Assembly: GCA_964625745.1 (NCBI GenBank)
Contig: CAZVCJ010000126.1
Location: forward strand, 1-11,884
Reading direction: 5' to 3'
DNA from: CAZVCJ01 sp964625745
GTDB lineage: Bacteria; Chloroflexota; Anaerolineae; VGOG01
Length of the DNA: 11,884 nucleotides
Part shown: in pieces, positions 1 to 6,864 of the stretch
Layout of the letters: each line of letters begins with the position of its first letter
How positions within the stretch are numbered: position 1 is the stretch's first letter
The notes under the pieces: generated by a model
What the model was told of the DNA's origin: nothing
What the model saw: the letters and a program-made list of their open reading frames with translations, nothing else
Databases searched by the model: none
Program-made: the position numbers and the translations under genes

Positions 1-939
1 CGGTCGGCGGGCAAGCCGGTGGTGGTGGACTTCATCGGCTATTCCCCTCCCCCCGCTCCCCCCAACTTTGGGGGGCTAGGGGGGCAGGTGGACAACCTCC
101 ACTTCGCTACCACCCTCGACGAAGCCGCCGAGCTGGCGGTGCGGTTGGCGAGGGATGAGGAACGAGTAACGAGGAATGAGGGAGAAGAAACGAGGGACAG
201 GGGACGGTTTGCGCAGGGGCAGCGCTACCTGCGTGGCCTCTTCTCCGGCGGCACCCTGGCCTACGAGAGCCTGCTCATCCTGCAAGGCTATCTGCCCGGC
301 GTCTACTCCAACGCCCCGCTGAACAAGGACTACCGTCTGGCCAACTCGCTGGTCAGCCAGGAGCACACCATCGTTGACCTGGGCGAAGACGAATTCACGG
401 TTGGCCGCCTGCATCCCATGCTGGACAACGACCTCCGCATCCGACGGCTGCAGCAAGAAGCCGATGATCCGGAGGTCGCTGTGATCTTGCTGGACGTGGT
501 GCTGGGCTACGGTGCCCACCCCGACCCGGCCAGCGAACTGGCCCCGGCCATCGCCCAGGCGCGCGCTCAGGCGGAAGAGGGCGGACGACACCTGGAGGTG
601 GTAGCCGTCGTGGTTGGCACCGACGAAGACCCGCAGGACATGGATGCCCAGGTACAGCAGCTAGAAGACGCGGGAGCACGAGTAGAAACCAGCAACGAAG
701 CCGCCGTTCGCCACGTCGGCCGCCTGCTTCAGTCTCTCAATCCGAAACCCGAAACCCCAAGCCCGAAACCGGTAAACCTGGCTGTCCTGCACGAGCCCCT
801 GGCCGCCATCAACGTCGGCCTGGAGTCCTTCACCGAGAGCCTGATGGCTCAGGACGCGCCGGTGATCCAGGTGGACTGGAGTCCCCCCGCTGGCGGCAAT
901 GAGAAGTTGATGGCGATTTTAGAGCGGATGAAGGGATAG
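1..939 (+). CDS. fdrA: FdrA-like protein (succinyl-CoA synthetase/ATP-citrate lyase fold), 5'-truncated by window edge
   Basis: The reading frame is open from base 1, so the true start and the N-terminal CoA-binding (Rossmann) part lie outside the window; the GTG at 19 is only an internal codon. The visible 312 residues begin with GKPVVVDFIG, then TLDEAAELAV, then the second domain starting LRGLFSGGTLAYE, followed by HTIVDLGEDEFTVGRLHPM and AVILLDVVLGYGAHPDP, all typical of FdrA, and a C-terminal segment INVGLESF...VDWSPPAGG. FdrA proteins resemble succinyl-CoA ligase and in other bacteria sit beside carbamoyltransferase, carbamate kinase or DUF1116 genes for ureide and purine catabolism; the exact reaction of this one is not known. 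Three low-complexity segments at 43-89, 150-206 and 735-772 interrupt the usual family sequence but remain in frame. The stop is 7 bases before the nitrilase start, consistent with one operon. Confidence 0.85.
   Translation, partial: RSAGKPVVVDFIGYSPPPAPPNFGGLGGQVDNLHFATTLDEAAELAVRLARDEERVTRNEGEETRDRGRFAQGQRYLRGLFSGGTLAYESLLILQGYLPGVYSNAPLNKDYRLANSLVSQEHTIVDLGEDEFTVGRLHPMLDNDLRIRRLQQEADDPEVAVILLDVVLGYGAHPDPASELAPAIAQARAQAEEGGRHLEVVAVVVGTDEDPQDMDAQVQQLEDAGARVETSNEAAVRHVGRLLQSLNPKPETPSPKPVNLAVLHEPLAAINVGLESFTESLMAQDAPVIQVDWSPPAGGNEKLMAILERMKG
43..89. repeat. C/G-rich palindromic repeat inside the fdrA-like gene
   Basis: The segment contains a perfect inverted repeat, CCCCCCAA (58-65), CT, TTGGGGGG (68-75), flanked by further C runs and G runs. 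The same poly-C then poly-G style recurs in the intergenic spacer at 6779-6800 and 6925-6946. Here it is translated as a Pro-rich then Gly-rich stretch (SPPPAPPNFGGLGGQ) between VVVDFIG and the next FdrA segment. It looks like an intergenic-type repeat fixed in a linker; this origin is inferred from composition and placement. Confidence 0.6.
150..206. repeat. Purine-rich low-complexity repeat inside the fdrA-like gene
   Basis: Almost pure A/G sequence with recurring ACGAG and GAATGAGG words, coding for a charged run (RDEERVTRNEGEETRDRGR) just before the QRYLRGLFSGGTLAYE start of the second domain. Neighbouring codons have the ordinary GC-rich, C/G-ending pattern, so the composition break is sharp on both sides. 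Ordinary FdrA proteins, as I recall them, have only a short linker here. Confidence 0.55.
735..772. repeat. CCGAAACCC-type short repeat inside the fdrA-like gene
   Basis: Degenerate direct repeats of the unit CCGAAACCC (CCGAAACCCGAAACCCC...GCCCGAAACC) code for QSLNPKPETPSPKP, a Pro/Lys linker between the central domain and the C-terminal INVGLESF segment. The unit resembles simple repeats common between genes rather than coding sequence. Confidence 0.5.
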
Positions 940-946
940 AGAGCAA

Positions 947-1864
947 ATGAAAGAATTCACTGCCGCTTGCGTGCAAATCGCCGTCACGCCCAACGACGTG
1001 CAGGCCAACGTTGACAAGGGAATCGCCTGGCTGGAAAAGGCCGTCGGCGAATACGAGGCCGAGTTGGTGGTCTTCCCGGAGACAGTGACCACTGGCTACG
1101 AGACCGATCTCAGCGCGGAGGATTTGTGGGATCTGGTTGATGAGGCTCCGGGTCGCATGACCCGCGACGTCCAGGCGGCGGCCAAATCGCTGGGAGTCCA
1201 CGTGGTCTGGGGATCGTACCGGCGCGGGACAGAGCGAGGGGAGGTCTACAATTCGGCCATACTCATCGGGCCGGACGGGGATATCGTCGGCATCTACGAC
1301 AAGACTCATCCCGCCCCATGGGAACGTCGCGATGGCGGCGGTTGGGCGACAGTCGGCAACCGTGCCGACGTGTTCGAAACCGCCCTGGGCAGCATCGGCA
1401 TGATCTTATGCTACGACGGCGACTTCCCGGAGCTCTCGCGTCTGCTGGCGGTGAAAGGCGCAGAAATCATCGCCCGGCCGTCGGCCCTGCAGCGCAGCTT
1501 CGACATCTGGTATATCACCAACGCCGCCCGCGCTTACGACAACCACGTTTACGTGGTCGCCTGCAATCTGGTGGGACCAGATGCTTGTGGCAATTATGGC
1601 TTTGGTCACAGCATGATCGTCAACCCCATTGCCTGGCGGCTGGCCCAGGCCCGGGGTGGCGAGGAGATCATCGCTGTCAAGCTCGATCCCGACCCGCTGC
1701 GCTACGTGACCTGGGGCAGCAAGAGTCTGCAAAGCTTCGACCACCTGGAGGATCGCAACCTGGAACTCTACGGGGGAATCCTCAAAGAAGCGCGGTCTCG
1801 ATTCAAACTTGGGAAACACATCGAGCGGCAGGACGACCAGTCATCAGATTCGCAACAAGGCTGA
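947..1864 (+). CDS. Nitrilase-superfamily carbon-nitrogen hydrolase (amidase/N-carbamoyl hydrolase type)
   Basis: The 305-residue protein has the complete Glu-Lys-Cys triad of the nitrilase superfamily: E45 in VVFPET, K119 in YDKTHP, and the nucleophile C155 in MILCYDGDFPE. Length and motif spacing fit a stand-alone cytoplasmic C-N hydrolase, closest in style to aliphatic amidases and N-carbamoyl-amine or amino-acid hydrolases; E126, shortly after the Lys, may be the second acidic residue seen in such amidases. No signal peptide or membrane segment is visible. The C-terminal 20 residues are polar and probably disordered. The gene starts 7 bases after the fdrA-like stop, with only a weak purine-rich ribosome site. 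The exact substrate cannot be told from sequence; beside fdrA and hut genes, an N-carbamoyl, formyl or amide intermediate of imidazole or ureide breakdown is a reasonable guess. Confidence 0.9.
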   Translation: MKEFTAACVQIAVTPNDVQANVDKGIAWLEKAVGEYEAELVVFPETVTTGYETDLSAEDLWDLVDEAPGRMTRDVQAAAKSLGVHVVWGSYRRGTERGEVYNSAILIGPDGDIVGIYDKTHPAPWERRDGGGWATVGNRADVFETALGSIGMILCYDGDFPELSRLLAVKGAEIIARPSALQRSFDIWYITNAARAYDNHVYVVACNLVGPDACGNYGFGHSMIVNPIAWRLAQARGGEEIIAVKLDPDPLRYVTWGSKSLQSFDHLEDRNLELYGGILKEARSRFKLGKHIERQDDQSSDSQQG

Positions 1865-2021
1865 GAAATGCGAGTGATGGAAGAGACATTCGGACGGGGC
1901 TCGATGGCATAGCGCCCCTCCCCAAAGAAGCACAGGGCGCAGTCGCACAGGCCAAAAAGCTGCCCCAGGTTGTGGAATACTAGCGTCTCTACTTTCTTGC
2001 AGAACCAGGAGGTCGTATCGT

Positions 2022-2027
2022 CAGGAG
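2022..2027 (+). promoter_or_regulatory. Ribosome binding site for the MBL-fold gene
   Basis: CAGGAG lies 6 bases before the ATG at 2034 and supports that start. The 14 bases AGGAGCATCTCATG (2023-2036) are identical to those at 9408-9421 in front of the acylase gene. A further GGAGG lies a little upstream (around 2009), but it is too far from the ATG to matter. The 169-bp spacer from 1865 shows no recognisable promoter, RNA gene or convincing terminator. Confidence 0.65.
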
Positions 2028-2033
2028 CATCTC

Positions 2034-2747
2034 ATGCGCGTTCATCCCGTTCCGTTGGGACTATCTCAAGCATACTTGCTCGAAAGCGGCGCCGGGGTGG
2101 TGCTCGTAGACGCCGGATCGCCGCACCAGGAGAGAGTCATTCTGCGACACTTGCAGGCCCTTCGACAAGCTCAGGACAAGGCCCTGGGAGCAGACAACCT
2201 CCAACTGATCTTCATCACCCACGCTCACCTCGACCACTACGGCAGCGCAGCCGCGATCCGACGACTGACCGGCGCTCCCGTCGCCATCCACCGCGCCGAT
2301 GCAGAGGCAATGGCGCGAGGGGAAACGCGGCTTGGCTCCGCGCGGGGCAGGGGCAAGCTGATGGGAGTTCTGCTGCCACTGGTGGAGTTGTGTCTTCGGC
2401 CAGAACCAGTCCAACCCGACCTCCTGCTGGAGGATGGGGACGACGGCTATCGCTTCGGCGATTACGGTCTCGAAGCGAGGGTGATTCACACGCCGGGGCA
2501 CACGCTGGGCTCGAGCTGTCTGATTGTCGAAGAGCGGCTGGGCTTCGTGGGTGATCTGCTGACCAACAATGGCCGACCCAGTTTGCAGCGCCTGTTCGCC
2601 GAGGATTGGTCGCTATTGAAGCAGAGCTATGCTCGGCTACAGGGAATAGAACTTGAGACGGTCTATCCCGGCCACGGACGTAGACCAGTCAGCGGAAAGG
2701 CTCTGCAACGTCTGATAGCAAGCCATCAGCACGTGATCAGCAAATGA
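2034..2747 (+). CDS. MBL-fold metallohydrolase
   Basis: The 237-residue protein has the metallo-beta-lactamase fold signatures in order: VVLVDAGS (D26), THAHLDH with H63, H65, D67 and H68 as di-metal ligands, HTPGHT (H156), the bridging Asp in VGDLL (D174), and H213 in YPGHG. All expected metal ligands are present, so it should be an active, probably di-zinc, cytoplasmic hydrolase. The family covers thioesterases, lactonases, glyoxalase II-like enzymes and others, so no substrate can be assigned; its place in a hut operon could mean it opens a lactam, lactone or thioester intermediate, but this is a guess. Residues about 42-52 (ALRQAQDKALG) are coded by a dispersed repeat (2158-2188) between the first strand region and the THAHLDH motif. 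Its stop overlaps the ftcD start (ATGA at 2744-2747), suggesting coupled translation. Confidence 0.9.
   Translation: MRVHPVPLGLSQAYLLESGAGVVLVDAGSPHQERVILRHLQALRQAQDKALGADNLQLIFITHAHLDHYGSAAAIRRLTGAPVAIHRADAEAMARGETRLGSARGRGKLMGVLLPLVELCLRPEPVQPDLLLEDGDDGYRFGDYGLEARVIHTPGHTLGSSCLIVEERLGFVGDLLTNNGRPSLQRLFAEDWSLLKQSYARLQGIELETVYPGHGRRPVSGKALQRLIASHQHVISK
2158..2188. repeat. CTTCGACAAGCTCAGGA-type dispersed repeat inside the MBL gene
   Basis: CCCTTCGACAAGCTCAGG followed by ACAAGGCCCTGGG differs from the elements at 6717-6746 and 6865-6894 by two A/G changes and one extra A. It is read in frame as residues about 42-52 of the MBL protein. Translated remnants of this repeat (ALRQAQDKAL and similar) are familiar from proteins of environmental bacteria. 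Confidence 0.75.
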
Positions 2748-3637
2748 AAAAAGTTCTGTTGAGCGAGCCAAACATCAGCGAGGGAAGGGATCTCGAAATC
2801 GTCGAGCAGGTCTTCGACCAGATACGCCAGGTTGAAGGAGTCAAAATTCTGGATTCTTCCTCAGACGCGGATCACAATCGTTCCGTGTTCACCTACCTGG
2901 GCGAACCGGAACCCGTGCTCGAAGCGACGAAAGGCATGGCGGCGAAAGCCATTGAACTCATTGACATGACCCAACACCAGGGCTCGCACCCCAGGATGGG
3001 GGCCGTGGACGTGGTGCCCTTTATCCCGGTGCGTGGCATCGAGACGGAAGAGGCGGTCGAGATCGCCCGGCGCTTCGGCAAGTTCGTCGGCGACCTGGGG
3101 GTGCCGGTCTACTATTACGAAGACGCGGCCACCCGGCCTGAGCGAGACAAGCTGCCCAGGATCCGCCAGGGGCAGTACGAAGCACTGGAGGAAAAGCTCA
3201 AAGACCCGGCCTGGACGCCCGACGAAGGGCCGACCACCTTCAATCCGAAGTCGGGAGCGATGGTCACGGGCGTACGCTTCCCGCTGGTGGCTTTCAACGT
3301 GAACCTGCGCACGACTGACCTCGCCATCGCCGACCGCATCGCCAGAGCCGTGCGACACATCAACGGCGGCTATCGTTACGTGCGCGCAATTGGGTTGGCG
3401 TTGGAAGAAGAGGAGATGGTGCAAGTCTCGATGAACCTGGTCAACTACACCAAGACGCCCATCCCGCGCGTGCTCGAAACCATCCGTTCGGAAGCCGCGC
3501 GCTACGGCGTGAGCGTGGCCGGCAGCGAGCTTATCGGCCCGGTGCCGCTGGATGCGCTGGAGGAAGTCCTGAGGCACTACCTCCAGGCCCACGATTTCTC
3601 GATGCAGCAGATCATAGAAACTGCCCTCATTGATTGA
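2744..3637 (+). CDS. ftcD: Glutamate formimidoyltransferase (formiminoglutamate to THF), single-domain FtcD
   Basis: Transfers the formimino group of N-formimino-L-glutamate to tetrahydrofolate, giving glutamate and 5-formimino-THF, the last step of the folate-linked histidine route; cytoplasmic. The 297 residues match the length of bacterial transferase-only proteins such as the streptococcal enzyme; the cyclodeaminase domain of the mammalian bifunctional protein is absent. Hallmarks visible: PNISEGRD (9-16), DADHNRSVFT (41-50), HPRMGAVDVVPF with H82 matching the catalytic His82 of the pig enzyme, ATRPERDKLPRIRQGQYE, and VAFNVNL. Nothing at these positions departs from the family as I recall it. 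The ATG overlaps the MBL stop by four bases (ATGA), so translation is probably coupled; no strong ribosome site of its own is seen. A separate cyclodeaminase (FchA) would be needed elsewhere in the genome. Confidence 0.95.
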   Translation: MKKVLLSEPNISEGRDLEIVEQVFDQIRQVEGVKILDSSSDADHNRSVFTYLGEPEPVLEATKGMAAKAIELIDMTQHQGSHPRMGAVDVVPFIPVRGIETEEAVEIARRFGKFVGDLGVPVYYYEDAATRPERDKLPRIRQGQYEALEEKLKDPAWTPDEGPTTFNPKSGAMVTGVRFPLVAFNVNLRTTDLAIADRIARAVRHINGGYRYVRAIGLALEEEEMVQVSMNLVNYTKTPIPRVLETIRSEAARYGVSVAGSELIGPVPLDALEEVLRHYLQAHDFSMQQIIETALID

Positions 3638-3673
3638 AGACCTGACAGGTGTTGCTGGAAACCTGTCAGGTCT
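3638..3673. promoter_or_regulatory. Perfect 13-bp inverted repeat between ftcD and hutU (two ACCTGWCAGGT palindromes)
   Basis: AGACCTGACAGGT (3638-3650) and ACCTGTCAGGTCT (3661-3673) are exact reverse complements around a 10-base loop and start directly after the ftcD stop. Each arm also contains its own palindrome, ACCTG-N-CAGGT, with centres at 3645 and 3666, 21 bp apart. No U-run follows, so it is not a classic Rho-independent terminator. It could be an RNA hairpin tuning hutU expression, a paired operator, or a dispersed palindromic repeat; the sequence cannot decide. Confidence 0.6.
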
Positions 3674-3690
3674 GGATCAAACAAAGGTAA

Positions 3691-3695
3691 AGGAG
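3691..3695 (+). promoter_or_regulatory. Ribosome binding site for hutU
   Basis: AGGAG lies 8 bases before the ATG at 3704 and fixes the hutU start, which also agrees with the family N-terminus (VKAQRGPTLRCKGW). Confidence 0.7.
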
Positions 3696-3703
3696 AAGCA
3701 CTA

Positions 3704-5437
3704 ATGAAACCAGAGATTCTTTATTCGGTCAAGGCCCAGCGCGGGCCGACCTTGCGCTGCAAGGGTTGGAAGCAAGAGGGGCTCCTGCGTATGCTGGAGA
3801 ACAACATGGAAAACGCAGAAGCGCCAGAAAGGTTGGTGATCTACGGCGGCATCGGCAAGTGCGCCCGCAACTGGGAGAGCTACCACGCTATCGTCAAATC
3901 GCTGAAAGAACTGGAGAACGACGAGACGCTCATCATCCAATCTGGCATGCCGATAGCGATCTTCAAGACCCACCGGCTGGCGCCACGCGTGTTGATGGCC
4001 AACACCAACATCATGAAGGCCACCTGGGAGATTTTCTACGATCTGCAGGACAAAAACCTGACCATGTTTGCGCAGTACACCGCCGGACCGTGGGAGTACA
4101 TTGGCACTCAGGGCGTGATCCAGGGCACGTTCGAGACGCTCGGCTCCGTTGCCGACCAGCACTTCGACGGCTCGCTCGTCGGCCGCATCTACTTCACGGC
4201 CGGCGTGGGCGGCATGGGCCGCAATCAGCCACGGGCAATGACGATGCATGGCGGCGTTTGCCTGGTGGTGGACGCCGACGCGAAGATCATCGAGCGCGCC
4301 CTCGACCGAGGCTTCCTGGACGTCAAGGCCAGCTCGCTCAAAGAAGGCATCGAGCTGGCGGAGAAAGCCAAAGCGCAGAAGCAGGCGCTCGGCATCGGCG
4401 TCCACGGCAACGCGGCGGATCTGTTCCCCCAGGCGCTGGAGATGGGTTGGACGCCGGACACGATGAGCGAGATGTGCCCGTGCCACGACCCGATTTCCTA
4501 CATCCCCGCCGGGTATACGCCAGAGGAGGCCGCCGAACTCCGCCAGAGCGACCGCGCGCTCTATCTGGAGAAGGCGCGCGAGTCAATGAAGAAACAACTG
4601 GCGGCCATGAACTCATTCTTCAGAAAGGGTGTCCGCGTCTTCGAATACGGCACCAGTATCCGCAAGGAGTGCCGCGATGCTGGCATGGCAGAAGACGAAG
4701 CTATGACCATTCCTGGGTTCGTAGCGGCCTACATCCGGCCGCTGTTTTTCGTCGGGCGGGGGCCATTCCGCTGGACCTGCCTCTCTGGCGAAGCCAGTGA
4801 TCTGGCCAAGATTGACGACCTCGTCCTCGAGCTGTTCCCTGAGGACAAGACGACGGTCAAGTGGATCAAACTGGCGCGTGAGCATCTGCCCATCGAAGCC
4901 CTGCCGGCCCGAGTTTGCTATCTTGGCTTCGGCGAGCGCAAGACCCTGGCCCTGCGGGTAAACGAGATGATCCGCAACGGCGAGCTGGCCGGGCCGGTTG
5001 GCTTCTCGCGTGACAACCTCGACTCCGGCTCAATCGTCAACCCGACCTTCGAGTCAGAGAACATGAAGGACGGTGGCGACTTGATCTCCGACTGGCCGTA
5101 CCTCAACGCCCTGCTCAACACAGCGGCCATGGCCGACCTGGTCGCCATCCAGGCCAACTACTCGATGGGCGAAGCCGTCCACACCGGCGTGACGATGATC
5201 GCCGATGGCAGCGAGGAGGCCGATCTGAGGCTGGAAGCCTGCATGACCACCGATGCCGGCATCGGGGTGGTGCGCCATGCGCAGGCAGGCTACGAGTTAG
5301 CTCGCCAGGTGGCGGAGGGCAAGGGGCCGCTCACCGACGAAAAGATCAAGGTCCCCCTGTGGTGGAGTCCGGAGGCGACCTTCGGGCCTGAGGGAACCGG
5401 CCCCGCTCGCCGTGGCAAGCACACCAGTGACGACTGA
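3704..5437 (+). CDS. hutU: Urocanate hydratase (urocanase), divergent
   Basis: Urocanase adds water to urocanate using tightly bound NAD+ as an electrophile, giving 4-imidazolone-5-propionate; second step of histidine breakdown, cytoplasmic homodimer. The 577 residues are slightly longer than the usual ~555. Family landmarks: RGPTLRCKGW near the N-terminus, YGGIGKCARNW (47-57), TAGPWEYIGTQG, the NAD+-loop region GVGGMGRNQP (167-176), HDPISYIPAGY, GPFRW with R356 (substrate-carboxylate Arg of the Pseudomonas enzyme), C405 in ARVCYLGFGER (the reactive Cys410 equivalent), and MKDGGDLISDWPYLNALLN. Departures from the textbook sequence: GGMGGAQP is GGMGRNQP, FDYGNNIR is FEYGTSIR (313-320), and the strongly conserved HHGGGVGMG loop is replaced by IQANYSMGE (482-490). 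It is clearly a urocanase homologue; whether its substrate is plain urocanate is less certain. The C-terminal ~35 residues are an extra polar tail. hutI starts one base after its stop. Confidence 0.92.
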   Translation: MKPEILYSVKAQRGPTLRCKGWKQEGLLRMLENNMENAEAPERLVIYGGIGKCARNWESYHAIVKSLKELENDETLIIQSGMPIAIFKTHRLAPRVLMANTNIMKATWEIFYDLQDKNLTMFAQYTAGPWEYIGTQGVIQGTFETLGSVADQHFDGSLVGRIYFTAGVGGMGRNQPRAMTMHGGVCLVVDADAKIIERALDRGFLDVKASSLKEGIELAEKAKAQKQALGIGVHGNAADLFPQALEMGWTPDTMSEMCPCHDPISYIPAGYTPEEAAELRQSDRALYLEKARESMKKQLAAMNSFFRKGVRVFEYGTSIRKECRDAGMAEDEAMTIPGFVAAYIRPLFFVGRGPFRWTCLSGEASDLAKIDDLVLELFPEDKTTVKWIKLAREHLPIEALPARVCYLGFGERKTLALRVNEMIRNGELAGPVGFSRDNLDSGSIVNPTFESENMKDGGDLISDWPYLNALLNTAAMADLVAIQANYSMGEAVHTGVTMIADGSEEADLRLEACMTTDAGIGVVRHAQAGYELARQVAEGKGPLTDEKIKVPLWWSPEATFGPEGTGPARRGKHTSDD

Positions 5438-5438
5438 C

Positions 5439-6686
5439 ATGGCCGAAAGCAAACTCCACAAGCCTCACGTTGATCTGATCATCGCCGGGGCCACGGAGGT
5501 GTTGACCTGTGTCCCTTCGGCCGGCGATCTGGCCGGTCGAAGGGAGGGCGCATCGGTGGCGATAGCCGGCCAGCGGATCGTCGCCGTCGGTTCTCCCGCC
5601 GAGGTGGCCGAGCAGGTGGACACGACCTCGGCCCAGGTGATTGACGCCTCCGGCAAGATCGTCGCCCCTGGCTTCGTGGATTGCCATACCCACCTGATCT
5701 TCGGGGGCTCTCGGGCCCAGGAATATGCCGCTCGCATGACGATGGGCGCCGCCGAGGTAAACGCGCTCGGCATCCCGACCGGCATCATCGCCACGATGGA
5801 GATGACGCGGGCGGAGACCAGCGACACGTTGACGGTGAGCGCGGCGCAACGCTTGCGGCGAATGTTTCGGTCTGGCACGACGACCGTGGAGAGCAAGAGC
5901 GGCTATGGCTTGAGCCTGACGGAGGAGATCAAACAACTCGAAGTCAACCGCCGGCTGAGAGCCATCCAGCCAGTGGACGTGGTCAGCACCTTTCTGGGCG
6001 CGCACGATTTTCCGCCCGATGTGCCGCGCCAGCGGTACGTGGACATGGTGATAAACGAGATGATCCCACGGGTGGCCGAAGAAGGACTGGCCGAATTCTG
6101 CGACGTGTACTGCGACGATGGCTACTACACGGTCGAGCAGTCGCAGCGCATCCTGGAGGCTGGTCTTCGCGCCGGGCTTCAGGCCAAGATCCACGTTGAC
6201 GCCTATTCGGACATCGGCGGGGCGGAGATGGCGGCCGAGCTGGGCGTCGTGTCGGCCGACCATCTGAACTACACCGACCGCGCGGCGATGCGTAAGTTGG
6301 CGGAGGCCGGCGCGATTGGCGTGGTGATGCCCGCGCTGGACTTCGCCGTCCGGCACCCCCGGCCCTTCGATGCCCGTGCCATGATGGCCGAGGGGATGAC
6401 ACTGGCCCTGGCTACGGACCTTTGTCCTGGCTGTTGGGTGGAGTCAATGCAACTCGTCATGCAACTGGCGTGCCGCCTGTACCAGTTCTCCCCGGCCGAG
6501 GCGCTCTACGCATCCACGGTCGGGGCCGCACGTGCCCTGGGGTTGGAGACTGACCGCGGCTCGCTGGAGCCTGGAAAGCTGGCGGACGTGCAGATCTGGG
6601 ACTTGCCGACTTTCGAGGACGTGATCTACCGCCTCGGCCACAACGCTGTGGAAACGGTGATCAAACGGGGAAGGGTCCATTTCTAG
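5439..6686 (+). CDS. hutI: Imidazolonepropionase, divergent
   Basis: An amidohydrolase-superfamily metal enzyme that opens 4-imidazolone-5-propionate to N-formimino-L-glutamate. From the ATG at 5439 (415 residues) the metal and catalytic positions are H83 and H85 in DCHTHLIFGGSR, H252 in KIHVDAY, H275 in SADHL, and D327 in ATDLCPG; GTTTVESKSGYGL (Y156) and GAHDFPPD (H189) are also in place. Compared from memory with the Bacillus enzyme, three usual features differ: HADE reads HVDA, so the substrate-contacting Glu252 is Ala255; the Tyr of GISYLDI is Glu106; and TDFNPG reads TDLCPG. The GGGI stretch is PTGI. The ATG lies one base after the hutU stop; a GTG at 5412 would add nine residues overlapping hutU and is less likely. 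Neither has a good ribosome site, so coupling to hutU translation is probable. Confidence 0.9.
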   Translation: MAESKLHKPHVDLIIAGATEVLTCVPSAGDLAGRREGASVAIAGQRIVAVGSPAEVAEQVDTTSAQVIDASGKIVAPGFVDCHTHLIFGGSRAQEYAARMTMGAAEVNALGIPTGIIATMEMTRAETSDTLTVSAAQRLRRMFRSGTTTVESKSGYGLSLTEEIKQLEVNRRLRAIQPVDVVSTFLGAHDFPPDVPRQRYVDMVINEMIPRVAEEGLAEFCDVYCDDGYYTVEQSQRILEAGLRAGLQAKIHVDAYSDIGGAEMAAELGVVSADHLNYTDRAAMRKLAEAGAIGVVMPALDFAVRHPRPFDARAMMAEGMTLALATDLCPGCWVESMQLVMQLACRLYQFSPAEALYASTVGAARALGLETDRGSLEPGKLADVQIWDLPTFEDVIYRLGHNAVETVIKRGRVHF

Positions 6687-6716
6687 GGACCCCTCCCCCC
6701 TGTCCCCCTCTCCCAA

Positions 6717-6746
6717 CCCTTCGGCAGGCTCAGGACAGGCCCTGGG
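6717..6746. repeat. CTTCGGCAGGCTCAGGA-type dispersed repeat, copy 1
   Basis: Thirty-base element within the 43-base core of the spacer, identical to 6865-6894 and closely related to the copy inside the MBL gene at 2158-2188. Three copies in under 5 kb, one of them coding, point to a high-copy genomic repeat family. Confidence 0.75.
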
Positions 6747-6864
6747 CGAGGGAGGGAACCGGGCAGCTCCCCCTCTCTACTTCCCCCCCAGAGTTGGGGG
6801 GGACTGAGGGGGGGGACTGAGGGGGGGCTGGAGCGGCCCCCTCCCCCCTGCCCCCCTCTCCCAA

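Noticed and set aside
1..939. Idea that the repeats split the fdrA-like region into separate broken genes
   Set aside because: One frame stays open from base 1 to 939 and conserved FdrA segments continue in the same frame on both sides of every repeat.
1897..1919. Possible GGGGC...GCCCC hairpin after the nitrilase gene as a terminator
   Set aside because: Only five base pairs with a long loop and no U-run; too weak to call.
1318..1983. Overlapping + strand frame running past the nitrilase stop, ending in a protein-like tail (residues LPKEAQGAVAQAKKLPQVVEY)
   Set aside because: Most of it is an alternative frame of the nitrilase gene, and the tail alone matches nothing I recognise; there is no good start or ribosome site for a separate small gene.
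3638..3673. Rho-independent terminator after ftcD
   Set aside because: The stem is strong but is followed by GGATCAAACAAAGG rather than a U-run, and hutU follows closely in the same operon.
5346..6356. Long antisense reading frame of 336 codons opposite hutU/hutI, with similar ones at 3701-4486, 2861-3592 and 9440-10255
   Set aside because: These are the usual open shadows of GC-rich genes; they show no recognisable motifs and lie opposite clearly conserved proteins.
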